A stretch of DNA of 64,000 nt from Nocardia coubleae NBRC 108252 (GCF_001612805.1 NZ_BDBD01000001.1:1-64000), one strand, 5' to 3'. Counted from the first letter of the stretch, positions 1-9,229 are shown. Translations and numbers: made by a program. Notes: a model not told the origin generated them from the letters alone.

Positions 1-638
1 TGCGCCCGGACCTGGTGTCGTTCCTGCCATCGATGCGTCAGTACGCGGGCAACTGGGCCTCGGCGCTGTGGGCCTTCGCCCCCGGCGCGGAGCAGAAGCT
101 GAACACTATCGAGCACCGGCCCACACTCAACCAGCTCGAACAACTCCGGGCCATGGGTTACGAGCCTGCCGTCGCCGAGATCACGATGCAGCAGACCATC
201 GGCTGGCGCTCCATGCATAGCCAGGGCCGCGGCCTGTTCTCCCTGCTGTACAAGCACATTCCCGATATCGACCGCTGGACCGTGCGCGAAGCCGAGTTCG
301 CCTGCAACTCGCTGATCGGCTTCAACTTCGGCGACGGGCACCTGCACAATCTCGACCTGATCGAGGCGATCCAGCAACGGGTCGGGTTCGCGCCCGGAGA
401 ATGGATCGTGGTCTGGGTCGAATCGCAGCCCATCCACAAACCCACCCAGGAGTACATGGTGATCGACGCCGCCGTCGGCGTGATCGAGCGCGGCACCTGG
501 CGGGTCGCCGACGCGGTCGAGGCACTGCCCTGGCTGCCCGGTGGTCCCATCCCTCATCAGGTGACCTGGCGACGCGAAGACGTCGACACCCCCATCGTGT
601 CGCACCGGCCGGACACCACCGTCCAGCCCGCCGAATAG
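1..638 (+). CDS. DUF3556-type membrane protein, C-terminal part (5' end outside window)
   Basis: The frame is open from the first bases (R-P-D-L-V-S-F-L-P-S), so the gene begins upstream of the window. The visible ~210 residues look like the C-terminal soluble half of DUF3556 proteins, which as I recall are large membrane proteins of unknown function common in mycolic-acid actinobacteria. No membrane segment lies in the visible part, which is rich in Trp and charged residues. It ends 31 bp before the phytoene-dehydrogenase-like gene and probably shares its transcript. The family assignment rests on memory of the F-L-P-S-M-R-Q-Y-A-G-N-W stretch; function is unknown. Confidence 0.72.
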   Translation, partial: RPDLVSFLPSMRQYAGNWASALWAFAPGAEQKLNTIEHRPTLNQLEQLRAMGYEPAVAEITMQQTIGWRSMHSQGRGLFSLLYKHIPDIDRWTVREAEFACNSLIGFNFGDGHLHNLDLIEAIQQRVGFAPGEWIVVWVESQPIHKPTQEYMVIDAAVGVIERGTWRVADAVEALPWLPGGPIPHQVTWRREDVDTPIVSHRPDTTVQPAE

Positions 639-669
639 CCCGGAAACCGCAGACAGACAGGACGAGTCG

Positions 670-2097
670 ATGAAGACGGCGACAGTGGTCGGCAGCGGCC
701 CCAACGGGTTGGCGGCGGCGATCACCCTGGCCCGGGCGGGCCTGGAAGTGACAGTGCTGGAAGCGGCCGACACCGTCGGCGGCGGCACCCGCTCCCACGA
801 GGCGATCGTGCCCGGCCTGCTGCACGACCACTGCTCGGCCATCCATCCGATGGCCGTCGGCTCGCCCTTCCTGCGCACCATCGACGTGGAACGTTACGGA
901 TTGCGTTGGGCGCACGCCGAATTGGACTGCGTGCACCCCCTCGACGACGGCAGCGCGGGGGTGCTGCACCGCTCGGTCTGCGACACCGCCGCCGGACTCG
1001 GCGCCGACGAGCGGCTGTGGCGGAGGCTGTTCGAGGGCCCGGTGGCCGGCTACGACCACACCAGCGCGGACATCATGCGGCCGCTGCTGCGCCTCCCCCG
1101 GCATCCGATCCGGCTGGCCCGCTTCGGGATTCCCGCGACGCTGCCGGCCACACTTCTGGCACGGGCCTTCCGCACCGAGCAGGGTCGTGCGCTGTTCGGC
1201 GGCATCGCCGCGCACGCCTTCCACCCGCTGCACCGGCCGCTGAGTGCCAGTATCGGTCTCGGCATCCTCACCGCGGGCCACCGATACGGGTGGGCGGTGG
1301 CGGTCGGAGGCTCTCAGCGCATCGCCGACGCCATGGTCGGGGTCCTCGGTGACCACGGCGGCAAGATCGAAACCGGTGTCCGGGTGCACTCGACGGCGGA
1401 TCTGCCGCCTTCGGATATCACGATCTGGGATCTCGCGCCGACCGCGGTCGCCGAGATCCTGGGCGACCGGCTGCCCGCCCGTGTCGCCCGCGCCTATCGC
1501 CGATTCCGTTATGGGCCGGGCGCTTTCAAAGTGGACTTCGCTCTCGAGGGCGGTGTCCCGTGGACCGCGACCGCCGCGCGACGGGCGGGCACAGTGCACC
1601 TGGGTGGCGACTTCGCCGAGATCGCCGTGGCCGAGCGCGACATCCACGCGGGCCGGATGCCCCAGCGTCCCTTCGTCCTGGTCGGTCAGCAGTATCTGGC
1701 CGACCCCGGACGATCGGTGGGTGACATCCACCCAGTGTGGACCTACGCCCACGTGCCCAACGGTTACACCGGCGACGCCACCGAGGCGATCATCGCCCAA
1801 CTCGAACGCTTCGCCCCCGGGTTCCGCGACCGGGTGATCGGCATGACGGTCCACAGCACGGCCGAATTCGCTGCGGGCAACCCGAATTTCGTCGGCGGCA
1901 ACATCATGACCGGCGCCAAGGACATCCCGCAGCTGGTCTTCGGCCCGCGAAAGACCCTCCAGCCCTACGACATCGGCGTCCCGGGTCACTACCTGTGCTC
2001 GGCGGCGACGCCACCGGGCCCGGGTGCGCACGGTATGTGTGGCGCGAACGCCGCCGAGCGGGCGCTGCAGAAGGCGCACTTCTCACGGTGGCGATGA
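670..2097 (+). CDS. FAD-dependent phytoene dehydrogenase-like oxidoreductase
   Basis: 475 aa. The N-terminus carries the dinucleotide-binding beta-alpha-beta fold: G-S-G-P-N-G at residues 8-13 and the ribose-binding Glu31, followed by a D-T-V-G-G-G-T motif typical of CrtI-like amine oxidase/desaturase proteins. The C-terminal motif around D-I-G-V-P-G-H-Y-L-C-S-A and the G-A-H-G-M-C-G stretch is also typical of the family. It likely oxidises or isomerises a hydrophobic substrate with FAD; substrate unknown. There are no carotenoid genes nearby, so a carotenoid role is not supported. It follows the DUF3556 gene closely, suggesting co-transcription. Confidence 0.85.
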   Translation: MKTATVVGSGPNGLAAAITLARAGLEVTVLEAADTVGGGTRSHEAIVPGLLHDHCSAIHPMAVGSPFLRTIDVERYGLRWAHAELDCVHPLDDGSAGVLHRSVCDTAAGLGADERLWRRLFEGPVAGYDHTSADIMRPLLRLPRHPIRLARFGIPATLPATLLARAFRTEQGRALFGGIAAHAFHPLHRPLSASIGLGILTAGHRYGWAVAVGGSQRIADAMVGVLGDHGGKIETGVRVHSTADLPPSDITIWDLAPTAVAEILGDRLPARVARAYRRFRYGPGAFKVDFALEGGVPWTATAARRAGTVHLGGDFAEIAVAERDIHAGRMPQRPFVLVGQQYLADPGRSVGDIHPVWTYAHVPNGYTGDATEAIIAQLERFAPGFRDRVIGMTVHSTAEFAAGNPNFVGGNIMTGAKDIPQLVFGPRKTLQPYDIGVPGHYLCSAATPPGPGAHGMCGANAAERALQKAHFSRWR

Positions 2098-2121
2098 CCA
2101 GGGGCGTACGCGGGACGTAGC

Positions 2122-3357
2122 TCAATCCACCGCGCGTCGGACCGAGTCGAGTCGGTGCACGGTGAGGGCGGCCGCGAGCATGCGGGATTCCCGGGGGACG
2201 GTGGGGTCGAGGCCGGTGAGTTCGGCGATGCGGTGCAGTCGGTAGGTGAAGGTGTTGGGATGGACGTGGAGGCGGCGCGAGGCTGTTTTGCGGTCGGCAC
2301 CGTAGTGCAGATGGGCTTCCAGCGCGTCGAGCAGGTGCGGGCTCGCCAACAACGGAATCACGCGTTGCGCCAATCTCGCTCGCGCGGGGCCCGGACGCGT
2401 GAGCTGATACTCCAGCAGCAGATCGTCGAGCCGGTAGCAGCCACCCGGCCTGCCGCGCAGGCGCGCCAATTCGGTCAGCTCGATGGCGTCTTCGGCGGCG
2501 GCCGGAATATCCGCACGGCTGATGCCGGGGAGTTCGGCCAGATATACGGTGACGCCGAATTGCTCCGACAGTCGCGCGGCGAGTCGGTCGAACCGCTGGG
2601 CTTCGAGGGTGCCGGTCTCGGAGCTGTCGCTCACCAACGCGATGCCACTCTTCCCGTCGAACGTGGCGGGGGTGGTGGTGCCGGTGAGGTCGTCGAGCGC
2701 GTGCTGTAGCACCCGGATCCGGCGCCGGGCCACCAGATTCGCGGCGCTGCCGGTCAGCGACGGTTCGCTCAGGTGTATCGCCAAGACGGTGTAGTGATCG
2801 GCGAGAACCGTGTCCGCGCGTGCCGCGAGTTCCTCGGCGGGCAGGCCACGCACCAGTGCCGAGCACAATTCGCGACGCGCCTCCCGCTCGGCGTGATAGA
2901 TCGAGCGCTCGACCTCGGTATACGCCTCCACTACCGTCAGATTGATATCGCGGAGCAGATCGAGAAGTCTGCCGAATGCCACCAGGAACTCGTCCATCTC
3001 GTCCGGTTCGACCAACGCTGATGCCTCGGCCAGCAACGACTTCGCCGAGGCGTGGATCGCGGCGATGAGCATGCGTAGCGGCAGCCGGTCCTCGGCGTGC
3101 CGTTCGGCGACGGGTCCGACGAATACCGCGACCTCGGCCTGACTGAAGTCACGGCCGGCGGCGATGGCCCCCAAGACCGCACGGCCGCAGGTCAGGATCG
3201 TCGGCAGCACCTCCGCGGTGAAGTGGTCGGCGGGTAGGTCGGCGGGCGTGGTCGCACCGAGGCCTTCCGCGAGCATGCGCTCGGAGATCTGCGGCCATCG
3301 AGCGAGCATGCGGGCAGTCAGAGCGGGTCGCACGGAAACAGGCTTTTCGACGAGCAT
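2122..3357 (-). CDS. PucR family transcriptional regulator
   Basis: 411 aa. The C-terminal ~60 residues hold the PucR/CdaR-type helix-turn-helix (H-V-H-P-N-T-F-T-Y-R-L-H-R-I near residues 365-380), preceded by the L-T-R-P-G-P segment usual between the central GGDEF-like region and the HTH. The N-terminal half is a helical sensing region. It is transcribed divergently from a second PucR gene, with about 210 bp between the likely starts, and convergently with the phytoene-dehydrogenase-like gene, which ends 24 bp away. Its target is probably local but cannot be named. The ATG start lacks a strong Shine-Dalgarno. Confidence 0.88.
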   Translation of the reverse strand: MLVEKPVSVRPALTARMLARWPQISERMLAEGLGATTPADLPADHFTAEVLPTILTCGRAVLGAIAAGRDFSQAEVAVFVGPVAERHAEDRLPLRMLIAAIHASAKSLLAEASALVEPDEMDEFLVAFGRLLDLLRDINLTVVEAYTEVERSIYHAEREARRELCSALVRGLPAEELAARADTVLADHYTVLAIHLSEPSLTGSAANLVARRRIRVLQHALDDLTGTTTPATFDGKSGIALVSDSSETGTLEAQRFDRLAARLSEQFGVTVYLAELPGISRADIPAAAEDAIELTELARLRGRPGGCYRLDDLLLEYQLTRPGPARARLAQRVIPLLASPHLLDALEAHLHYGADRKTASRRLHVHPNTFTYRLHRIAELTGLDPTVPRESRMLAAALTVHRLDSVRRAVD

Positions 3358-3567
3358 GCCCCGATTGTGTTCCCAAGACAGGCCGACAGTGGTAGGTCCG
3401 GTCGAATACAGCCAAATCCTGGTGTCCGCACCAATCTCGTCACCGTCATCTCAGCGCACGGTGCAACGAACGTCTCCGACTACAACGTGTTGCTACTCGT
3501 AATCGTCGCTCAGTGGAGTGACGGTGCGTCCTGTGCACGCCAAACTTTCGTGACCCTACTTGCGGAG

Positions 3568-4740
3568 ATGCGGCCCACACCGACGATGACCATGTTCGAC
3601 ACCAGTGCCATGACGACCCCGCCGTCCGCGCAGATCTCGCGGGCGACGCAGCGGATCGTCGACGGAGTTCTGCACGCGATTCGCCCGCACAATGCGCACA
3701 GCGATGTCCTGCGTGACGAAATACATGCCGTGGTCAGAGAGTGTCTGGAATTGGTGAGCGGTGCGCGCGGTCACGATGTACGCGCTGCACTCCACCCCGC
3801 TGCCGCACGATGGGCGACCACCGGTGTCCCCATCGAAACCGTCCACCGACTCGTGCAGACAGGGTTCCGCGTTCACCTGAACGACCACACCTCGAATCCG
3901 AGGCAGCACAAGAACCTCGGCGATGTCGCCAAGATCATGGAGGCAATGCACACGGTCGACGCAACGATCTACCGGGTGTATCTCGAGGTCGATCGGTTCG
4001 TCGCCGATCACCATGGTCGGCAGGCAGTCGCTCGCGCCCTGCTCAGCGGACGAAACGCATCCGCGATCGCCCGTGAACACGGCACACCACTCACCGAGCG
4101 GTACCTCGTCTTGTCGGTGGCCACCCACTCGTCGGGGCAAAGAACCCTTTCACCCGGCAACTTCGTCGAGATGCTGGAAGACCTTTTCACACAACCTATT
4201 TCCGCGCTGCACAGCACGCTCGGTGGCACCGTCTTGATTCACGGCACGCCGGATACCGAAACCATTCGGCACATGCTCACGCGGACATCACTGATCGTGA
4301 TCGCGATCGAGGCAGCGCGTGACGGTATTCCGGCGGCCACCGAAGTCGGCCACGAATTGCTCGACGTCGCGCGCAGACTCCGCAAACGACCAGGCCTCTA
4401 CCATTTCGACGATCTCGCAGTCGAATATCAGCTGACTCGTCCCGGCCCCGGCCGCGACCACCTCGAAACCGCGCTCGATGCGGTCGCGGTAGATCCCGAG
4501 CTGGTGACTACGCTGCGGGTCCATCTGAACAACGGACTGCATCGTCGGCTCACCGCACGTGAGATGCACATCCACGAGAACACCGTCGACTATCGGCTTC
4601 GCCGGATCTACCGACTCGCCGGACTCGACCCCCGCAGCCCGGAGCTCATCACGAGGCTGAGAGCAGCCATGACCGTGCGCGAGTACATGCAGGCCGCACG
4701 CTCCCACCGCGCGGACGAGGCCGACGGACCACCCTCCTGA
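3568..4740 (+). CDS. PucR family transcriptional regulator
   Basis: About 390 aa from the chosen ATG. The frame is open further upstream (to 3367), but that extension looks non-coding and would fill the divergent promoter; ATGs at 3586 and 3592 are alternatives. The C-terminal HTH (H-I-H-E-N-T-V-D-Y-R-L-R-R-I) and the preceding L-T-R-P-G-P motif mark it as PucR/CdaR-like and a relative of the divergent neighbour. The central part would be the GGDEF-like ligand or dimer domain. Paired divergent paralogues suggest duplication. Both may respond to related signals; no inducer is evident. Confidence 0.85.
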   Translation: MRPTPTMTMFDTSAMTTPPSAQISRATQRIVDGVLHAIRPHNAHSDVLRDEIHAVVRECLELVSGARGHDVRAALHPAAARWATTGVPIETVHRLVQTGFRVHLNDHTSNPRQHKNLGDVAKIMEAMHTVDATIYRVYLEVDRFVADHHGRQAVARALLSGRNASAIAREHGTPLTERYLVLSVATHSSGQRTLSPGNFVEMLEDLFTQPISALHSTLGGTVLIHGTPDTETIRHMLTRTSLIVIAIEAARDGIPAATEVGHELLDVARRLRKRPGLYHFDDLAVEYQLTRPGPGRDHLETALDAVAVDPELVTTLRVHLNNGLHRRLTAREMHIHENTVDYRLRRIYRLAGLDPRSPELITRLRAAMTVREYMQAARSHRADEADGPPS

Positions 4741-4742
4741 TC

Positions 4743-4758
4743 GGCACCGAGGGGTGCC
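4743..4758. terminator. Short hairpin between convergent genes
   Basis: GGCACC (4743-4748) and GGTGCC (4753-4758) form a 6-bp stem with a 4-base loop, 3 bp after the stop codon of the PucR gene and between convergent genes. No U-tract follows, as is common in high-GC actinobacteria. A second weak stem (GGTGG/CCACC) lies just downstream. Confidence 0.4.
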
Positions 4759-4814
4759 CCGGCATGGTGGTTTTCCCGCCACCGAAGGTCTGGTTCGGGA
4801 GGACTGTTGCGCGT

Positions 4815-5666
4815 TCAACGCGCCTCGAGAGGCGTGGTCGCACCTATGACGGACAGCAGCTGTAGTTTCTCGTAGCTTTCGCTTCCTGGTACCGCTGTGT
4901 AGACGAGCAATAGATTGGATTGGTCTGGGTCCAGAAGGATTTGACAGTTCAGTTCCAGTGGTCCGACGGTCGGGTGTAGGTATCGCTTGACCGCTCGTGG
5001 TTTGATGCCGACCTCGTGGTCTTTCCACAGGGTGCGGAACTGCTCGCTTTCGGTGGTGAGCAACTCCGCGAGATGGGCAGCTTTGGACGTCGGCCCACGA
5101 AGGGCGAGCACGCCCCGAAGACCCGAGACATACATTCTCGACAAGAACTCGTGGTCCTCGGCAGGATGCAGGGCACGCGCCGCTGGGTCGGTGAACCATC
5201 TGTATCCGATGCTGCGCGACGGTCCGGTGTATCGAGTCAGGTCGCCTACGAGCGCGACACCGAGCGGAGTCTGGCGCAACGTTTCACCGAGTTCGGTGAC
5301 GATCTCGGCCGGAGTGTCGTCGGTCAGTCTGTCGAAAATCCGCATCATGCCCGGACTGATGAACTCGCTGTCGCCATCTCGGCTCGGCGGCTGGTGCCCG
5401 GCTAGGCGGAAGAGATGGTCGCGCTCGTCCCGCGACAAGTGCAGGCCCTGCGCGATAGATGCGATCATCTGCTCGGAAGGCTGCGGGCCGCTTGCTCTTT
5501 CGAGACGTGCGAAATAGTCCGGGGACATGTGACACAGCGCGGCGACCTCTTCACGCCGCAACCCACGAGTTCGACGACGTTTGCCACGCGGGAGACCGAC
5601 ATCTTCGGGCTGCAATGCCTGCCGTCGGCCAAGGAGGAACTCCGCGAGTCCCGCTCGATCGATCAT
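4815..5666 (-). CDS. XRE-type regulator with MmyB-like ligand-binding domain
   Basis: 283 aa. Residues ~31-90 form a Cro/C1-type helix-turn-helix with the L-R-R-E-E-V-A-A-L-C-H-M-S-P-D-Y-F-A-R-L-E-R signature of this family. Residues ~110-270 match the MmyB-like PAS-type domain (R-Y-T-G-P-S-R-S-I-G-Y-R-W-F; H-P-T-V-G-P-L-E-L-N). Members typically lie divergent from a short-chain dehydrogenase and are thought to bind a small hydrophobic ligand. That arrangement is present here: the SDR at 5809 starts 142 bp away on the other strand. Autoregulation and control of that SDR are likely. Confidence 0.9.
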   Translation of the reverse strand: MIDRAGLAEFLLGRRQALQPEDVGLPRGKRRRTRGLRREEVAALCHMSPDYFARLERASGPQPSEQMIASIAQGLHLSRDERDHLFRLAGHQPPSRDGDSEFISPGMMRIFDRLTDDTPAEIVTELGETLRQTPLGVALVGDLTRYTGPSRSIGYRWFTDPAARALHPAEDHEFLSRMYVSGLRGVLALRGPTSKAAHLAELLTTESEQFRTLWKDHEVGIKPRAVKRYLHPTVGPLELNCQILLDPDQSNLLLVYTAVPGSESYEKLQLLSVIGATTPLEAR

Positions 5667-5808
5667 CTGTACATCCTCCCCCTTCTCCGCCGGGACGCGG
5701 TCTCTCAGCCACTGATCGTCGAGTCCTGGATAAGTTCCGTAGCGAGCGGAAGGCTCGTCCTGAGGTACCGAAACGGTGCACAGCGCAGGTCGACATCAGG
5801 AGTAGCCC

Positions 5809-6747
5809 ATGGTGCGCGAGAATTACGACATAGCGATCCCCGACCTTTCCGGAAAACGAGCGGTCGTGACGGGAGGAAGCGATGGCATCGGACTCGGTAT
5901 CGCGACGATGCTCGCCGGCGCGGGCGCCGAAGTCGTCCTGCCCGTCCGTAATCGCCGCAAAGGCGAGGCGGCCATTGCGAAGATCCGCGAGCAGCACCCT
6001 GACGCGATACTTTTTCTGCGCGATCTGGACCTGTCTTCGCTGGCGTCGATCGCGGCGCTCGGCGACCAGTTGCGTGCTGACGGTTCACCGATCCATTTCC
6101 TGGTGAACAACGCGGGCGTCATGACCCCGCCCGAGCGGCAGGCCACCACCGATGGATTCGAGCTGCAGTTCGGCACCAACCACCTCGGTCATTTCGCGTT
6201 CACGGGCCACCTCCTACCACTCCTACGCGCCGGTCACGCGCGGGTGACCACGCAATCGAGCGTGGCGGCCCGCAACGCCGAGATCAACTGGACAGACCTG
6301 AACTGGGAACGGAAATACGACGGAATGCGGTCCTACCGGCAATCCAAGCTCGCGTGTGGGCTGTTCGGGCTCGAACTCGGTCGCCTCAGCCGCGCGAAAA
6401 ATTGGGGAATCACCAGCAATATCTCTCATCCCGGTGTCGCACCGACAAGCCTCCTCGCGGCACGCCCGGAAATCGGACGGACCGGCGACACCATGCAGGT
6501 ACGGATCATCCGTTGGCTTTCTGCGCACGGAATCATCGCGGGAACCGTGGACAGCGCCAAACTTCCCGCGCTCATGGCCGCGGTCACTCCTGAATCCAAA
6601 GACGGTGGTTTCTACGGTCCGCAATGGCCGGGCCGAGTCGGCGGCCCGCCCGGAGAGCAGAAGCTGTGGAAACCACTGCGCGACACCGACAGCGCCTCGC
6701 GACTCTGGAAGATCTCGGAGGATCTGACCGGCGTTTCGTACGGGTGA
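5809..6747 (+). CDS. Short-chain dehydrogenase/reductase
   Basis: 312 aa NAD(P)-dependent oxidoreductase of the classical/WW-oxidoreductase-like SDR type. The cofactor motif T-G-G-S-D-G-I-G spans residues 21-28, N-N-A-G 101-104, the catalytic Ser is at 151/152, and Y-R-Q-S-K gives Tyr177 and Lys181. An AGGAG Shine-Dalgarno sits 6 bp upstream of the ATG. It is divergent from, and probably controlled by, the MmyB-like regulator. Substrate unknown. It is followed after 91 bp by the LDLa-domain gene on the same strand. All catalytic residues appear intact. Confidence 0.9.
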   Translation: MVRENYDIAIPDLSGKRAVVTGGSDGIGLGIATMLAGAGAEVVLPVRNRRKGEAAIAKIREQHPDAILFLRDLDLSSLASIAALGDQLRADGSPIHFLVNNAGVMTPPERQATTDGFELQFGTNHLGHFAFTGHLLPLLRAGHARVTTQSSVAARNAEINWTDLNWERKYDGMRSYRQSKLACGLFGLELGRLSRAKNWGITSNISHPGVAPTSLLAARPEIGRTGDTMQVRIIRWLSAHGIIAGTVDSAKLPALMAAVTPESKDGGFYGPQWPGRVGGPPGEQKLWKPLRDTDSASRLWKISEDLTGVSYG

Positions 6748-6838
6748 GCGGTTTGCGAGAATTGCCCCGTCTGCGTCGTACACTGCTGGAACACCGCATT
6801 TCCGCAAGCGTGTCCCCCACTAGCTATGGAGGGTTTTC

Positions 6839-7117
6839 ATGCGTGCTGTTTCCGTTCTCGCGACAATGCTCGGGTCCGCCGCCCTATCGCTCGCGCTCGT
6901 GGTGACCCCAGCCGAAGCAGAATCCACCGTAGACACCGACCCGCTGGTGTCCTTCGAATTCGGGCCGGGAAATACCCGCACCGAATGCCACAGCGGCCGG
7001 TTCCCTTGTGAACCGACAGAATTCAAATGCGACAACGACCGGTGCGTTCAGAAACAATGGCTGTGCGACGGCGACGACGACTGCGGCGACGGGAGCGACG
7101 AACGCAACTGCCAGTAG
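6839..7117 (+). CDS. Small secreted protein with an LDL-receptor class A domain
   Basis: 92 aa. Residues 1-27 form a Sec signal peptide with likely cleavage after A-E-A. The mature part ends in a textbook LDLa module at residues 57-91: six cysteines (57, 64, 69, 76, 82, 91) with family spacing, the F-x-C at 62-64, Trp74 before Cys76, and an acidic cage (Asp77, Asp81, Asp87, Glu88) in the C-D-G-x-x-D-C-x-D-x-S-D-E-x-x-C pattern that binds calcium. An extra Cys50 precedes it. GGAGGG sits 5 bp before the ATG. LDLa repeats are overwhelmingly metazoan, so this looks like an acquired domain. Role unknown; extracellular calcium-dependent binding is an inference. It abuts a decapitated sigma-factor gene. 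Confidence 0.88.
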   Translation: MRAVSVLATMLGSAALSLALVVTPAEAESTVDTDPLVSFEFGPGNTRTECHSGRFPCEPTEFKCDNDRCVQKQWLCDGDDDCGDGSDERNCQ

Positions 7118-7935
7118 CGCCCGAGTTCGCGAACCGGTTCGTCGAGACGCCCGCCGCCTGGCTCACGAAGGTGCTCACCAATATCTGCCTCAACCAGCTC
7201 ACGTCGGCGCGGGTGCGCCGGGAGGCGTATGTGGGCCAGTGGTTGCCCGAGCCGGTCTTCGCCACCGACCCGATCGCGGGCCCGGCCGACACCGTCGAGC
7301 AGCGCGAGTCGGTGTCGATGGCCGTACTCGCCCTGATGGAACGGCTCTCGCCGAAGGAGCGCGCCGTGTACGTGTTGCGCGAGGCATTCGGCTACGCGCA
7401 CAACGAGATCGCCGACATCCTCGATATCACCGAGGCCAACTGCTACCAGATCTACCGGCGCGCCAAACAGCACGTGACCGACGACCGGACTCGCGTGCAG
7501 GTCGACGAGGCGGCCGCACGAAAGGTGGTCGAGGAGTTCCTGGCCGCCACGCTGAGCGGCAACACCGAGTCGCTGATCCGGTTGCTGACCGACGACGCGA
7601 TCAGCGCGGGCGACGGTGGTGGCGTGGTCCCGTCGCTGGACCGGCCGATCACCGGTTCGCTTCAGGTGGCACGGTTCCTGCGCCGCTTGTTCGTACCGAA
7701 CGAGCACAAGTGGGCGATGATCGGCGGCCGCGCCGATCTGTACGCCGCGGTCGCCAATGGTGTTCCCGCACTGGTGATCGTGGCCGCCGACCGCATCGTC
7801 GCCCTCATCACCTTCGAGGTGACGACCGACGGGATCGTGGCCGTGCACACCCAGGCCAACCCGGCCAAGCTCGAGCGCGCAACCCGGCACTGGGCGACAA
7901 CCCCGCACGCCGACCCACTCCTCACCGGCTGGTGA
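7118..7935 (+). pseudogene. ECF41/SigJ-like sigma factor lacking region 2
   Basis: The reading frame from 7118 matches an ECF41 (SigJ-like) sigma factor but starts in the linker just before the W-L-P-E-P motif. Sigma region 4 is intact (R-L-S-P-K-E-R-A-V-Y-V-L-R-E-A-F-G-Y), and so is the C-terminal SnoaL-like regulatory domain (D-G-G-G motif near 7612). About 60-70 N-terminal residues, including the whole of region 2 that contacts core polymerase and the -10 element, are missing. Homology begins within a few bases of the LDLa stop codon (7115-7117), in another frame. An ATG at 7027 inside the LDLa gene opens the frame but has no Shine-Dalgarno. Probably non-functional, or a region-4/SnoaL fragment. 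Confidence 0.8.
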
Positions 7936-8017
7936 CCTAGATCACATCAGGCTGCTGTCAGGTTTCGCCTCGCTGTCCGGTTCAGGAAGCGAACAGCACG
8001 CGGACAGGAGTGAGACC

Positions 8018-9190
8018 ATGAAGCATCGCATCGTCGTTCTCGGCGCCGGTTACGCCGGAGCCAATGCCGCCGGACGTCTGGCCAAGCGGCTGCACCCGGC
8101 CGACGTCGACATCACCGTCGTCAATGCCGACCCGGAGTTTGTCGAACGGGTCCGTGTGCACCAGCTCGCGGCCGGGCAGGACCTGAAGAGCCGCCCGTTG
8201 ACCGAGGTCTTCGCGGGTACCGGGGTGAGCGTGCGGCTGGGGCGGGTCACCGCCATCGATGTCGACCACAAGACGGTCTCCGTCGATGACAGAGACGAGA
8301 TCGCCTACGACACAATGGTTTACGCCCTGGGCAGCACCGCCGCTTCCGGTGCGCCGGGTGTGGCCGAGCACGCGTACGACATCGCGGGCAAGCAGTCCGC
8401 GCTCCGCGCTCGTGCGCGGCTGGCGAGCCTGGGCGCCGGTGCGACCGTGCTGGTGGTCGGCGGTGGCCTCACCGGCATCGAAGCGGCCACCGAGATCGCC
8501 GAAGCCCGACCGGATCTCGGGGTCGTGCTCGTCGCGCGCGGCGGCCTGGGCGACTGGCTGAGCGACAAAGCGCGCCGACACCTGCGCGCCGCGTTCGACC
8601 GGCTAGGCATCACGGTGCGCGAGCACACCGATATCGCCCGCGTGCAGGAAACCGGTGCCGTCACCGGTGACGGTGTGGTCATCCATGCCGAGATGACGGT
8701 GTGGACAGCAGGTTTCGCGGCCCATCCGATCCCCACGGCCACCACCTTGACCGTGTCGGACACCGGTCGGATCGTCGTCGACGAGACGATGCGCTCGATC
8801 TCGCATCCCGATGTCTATGCCGTCGGTGATGCCGCACTCGCCCCCGGCGCGGGCGGTGACCCGCTGCGCATGTCCTGCGCTTCCGGTGTCCCCACGGCGT
8901 ACCAGGCGGCCGACGCCATCGCCGCCCGCCTGACCGGCCGCGCGGTGCCGCGCAACGATATCGGTTATACCGGCCAGTGCATCAGCCTCGGCCGCCGCGA
9001 CGCCATCGTGCAGTGGGTCACCCCCGACGACCGGCCCAAGTCCTCCGCGCTCACCGGACGACCGGCCGCGCGCCTCAAGGAGTTCGTCTGCAAGAGCGCG
9101 GCCTGGAGCGTCTCGCACCCGACCACGATGATGCCGTCGCGCAGACGACGCATCACCGCGACCTCGCCGGACTCCGCGCACACGGCCTGA
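8018..9190 (+). CDS. NAD(P)/FAD-dependent oxidoreductase (NDH-2-like)
   Basis: 390 aa two-dinucleotide-binding-domain flavoprotein. The FAD motif G-A-G-Y-A-G lies at the N-terminus, the NAD(P)H motif V-V-G-G-G-L-T-G-I-E-A-A near residues 145-160, and a D-V-Y-A-V-G-D-A-A FAD-closing motif near 265-275. It resembles type II NADH dehydrogenases and related reductases. AGGAG precedes the ATG by 8 bp. Genes of this kind are typical targets and neighbours of ECF41 sigma factors. Its dedicated activator, just upstream, is truncated here, so its expression may now be lost or taken over by another promoter. Confidence 0.85.
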   Translation: MKHRIVVLGAGYAGANAAGRLAKRLHPADVDITVVNADPEFVERVRVHQLAAGQDLKSRPLTEVFAGTGVSVRLGRVTAIDVDHKTVSVDDRDEIAYDTMVYALGSTAASGAPGVAEHAYDIAGKQSALRARARLASLGAGATVLVVGGGLTGIEAATEIAEARPDLGVVLVARGGLGDWLSDKARRHLRAAFDRLGITVREHTDIARVQETGAVTGDGVVIHAEMTVWTAGFAAHPIPTATTLTVSDTGRIVVDETMRSISHPDVYAVGDAALAPGAGGDPLRMSCASGVPTAYQAADAIAARLTGRAVPRNDIGYTGQCISLGRRDAIVQWVTPDDRPKSSALTGRPAARLKEFVCKSAAWSVSHPTTMMPSRRRRITATSPDSAHTA

Positions 9191-9229
9191 TTCGCCGTGC
9201 CTCGTCCCATCGGCCGCGCATCCGTGGCC

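Noticed and set aside
322..2079. Long 585-codon minus-strand open frame opposite the phytoene-dehydrogenase-like gene
   Set aside because: It is Arg/His/Asp-rich low-information sequence caused by GC-rich codons of the plus-strand gene; no domain is recognisable.
3367..3567. N-terminal extension of the second PucR gene
   Set aside because: The extra 67 codons fill the divergent promoter, lack domain similarity, and have atypical composition; a later ATG was chosen.
7956..7985. ECF41-type promoter before the flavoprotein gene (TGTCAGG)
   Set aside because: Only part of the remembered TGTCACA -35 is present and no CGTC lies at the expected 16-17 bp spacing, so it was not listed as a feature.
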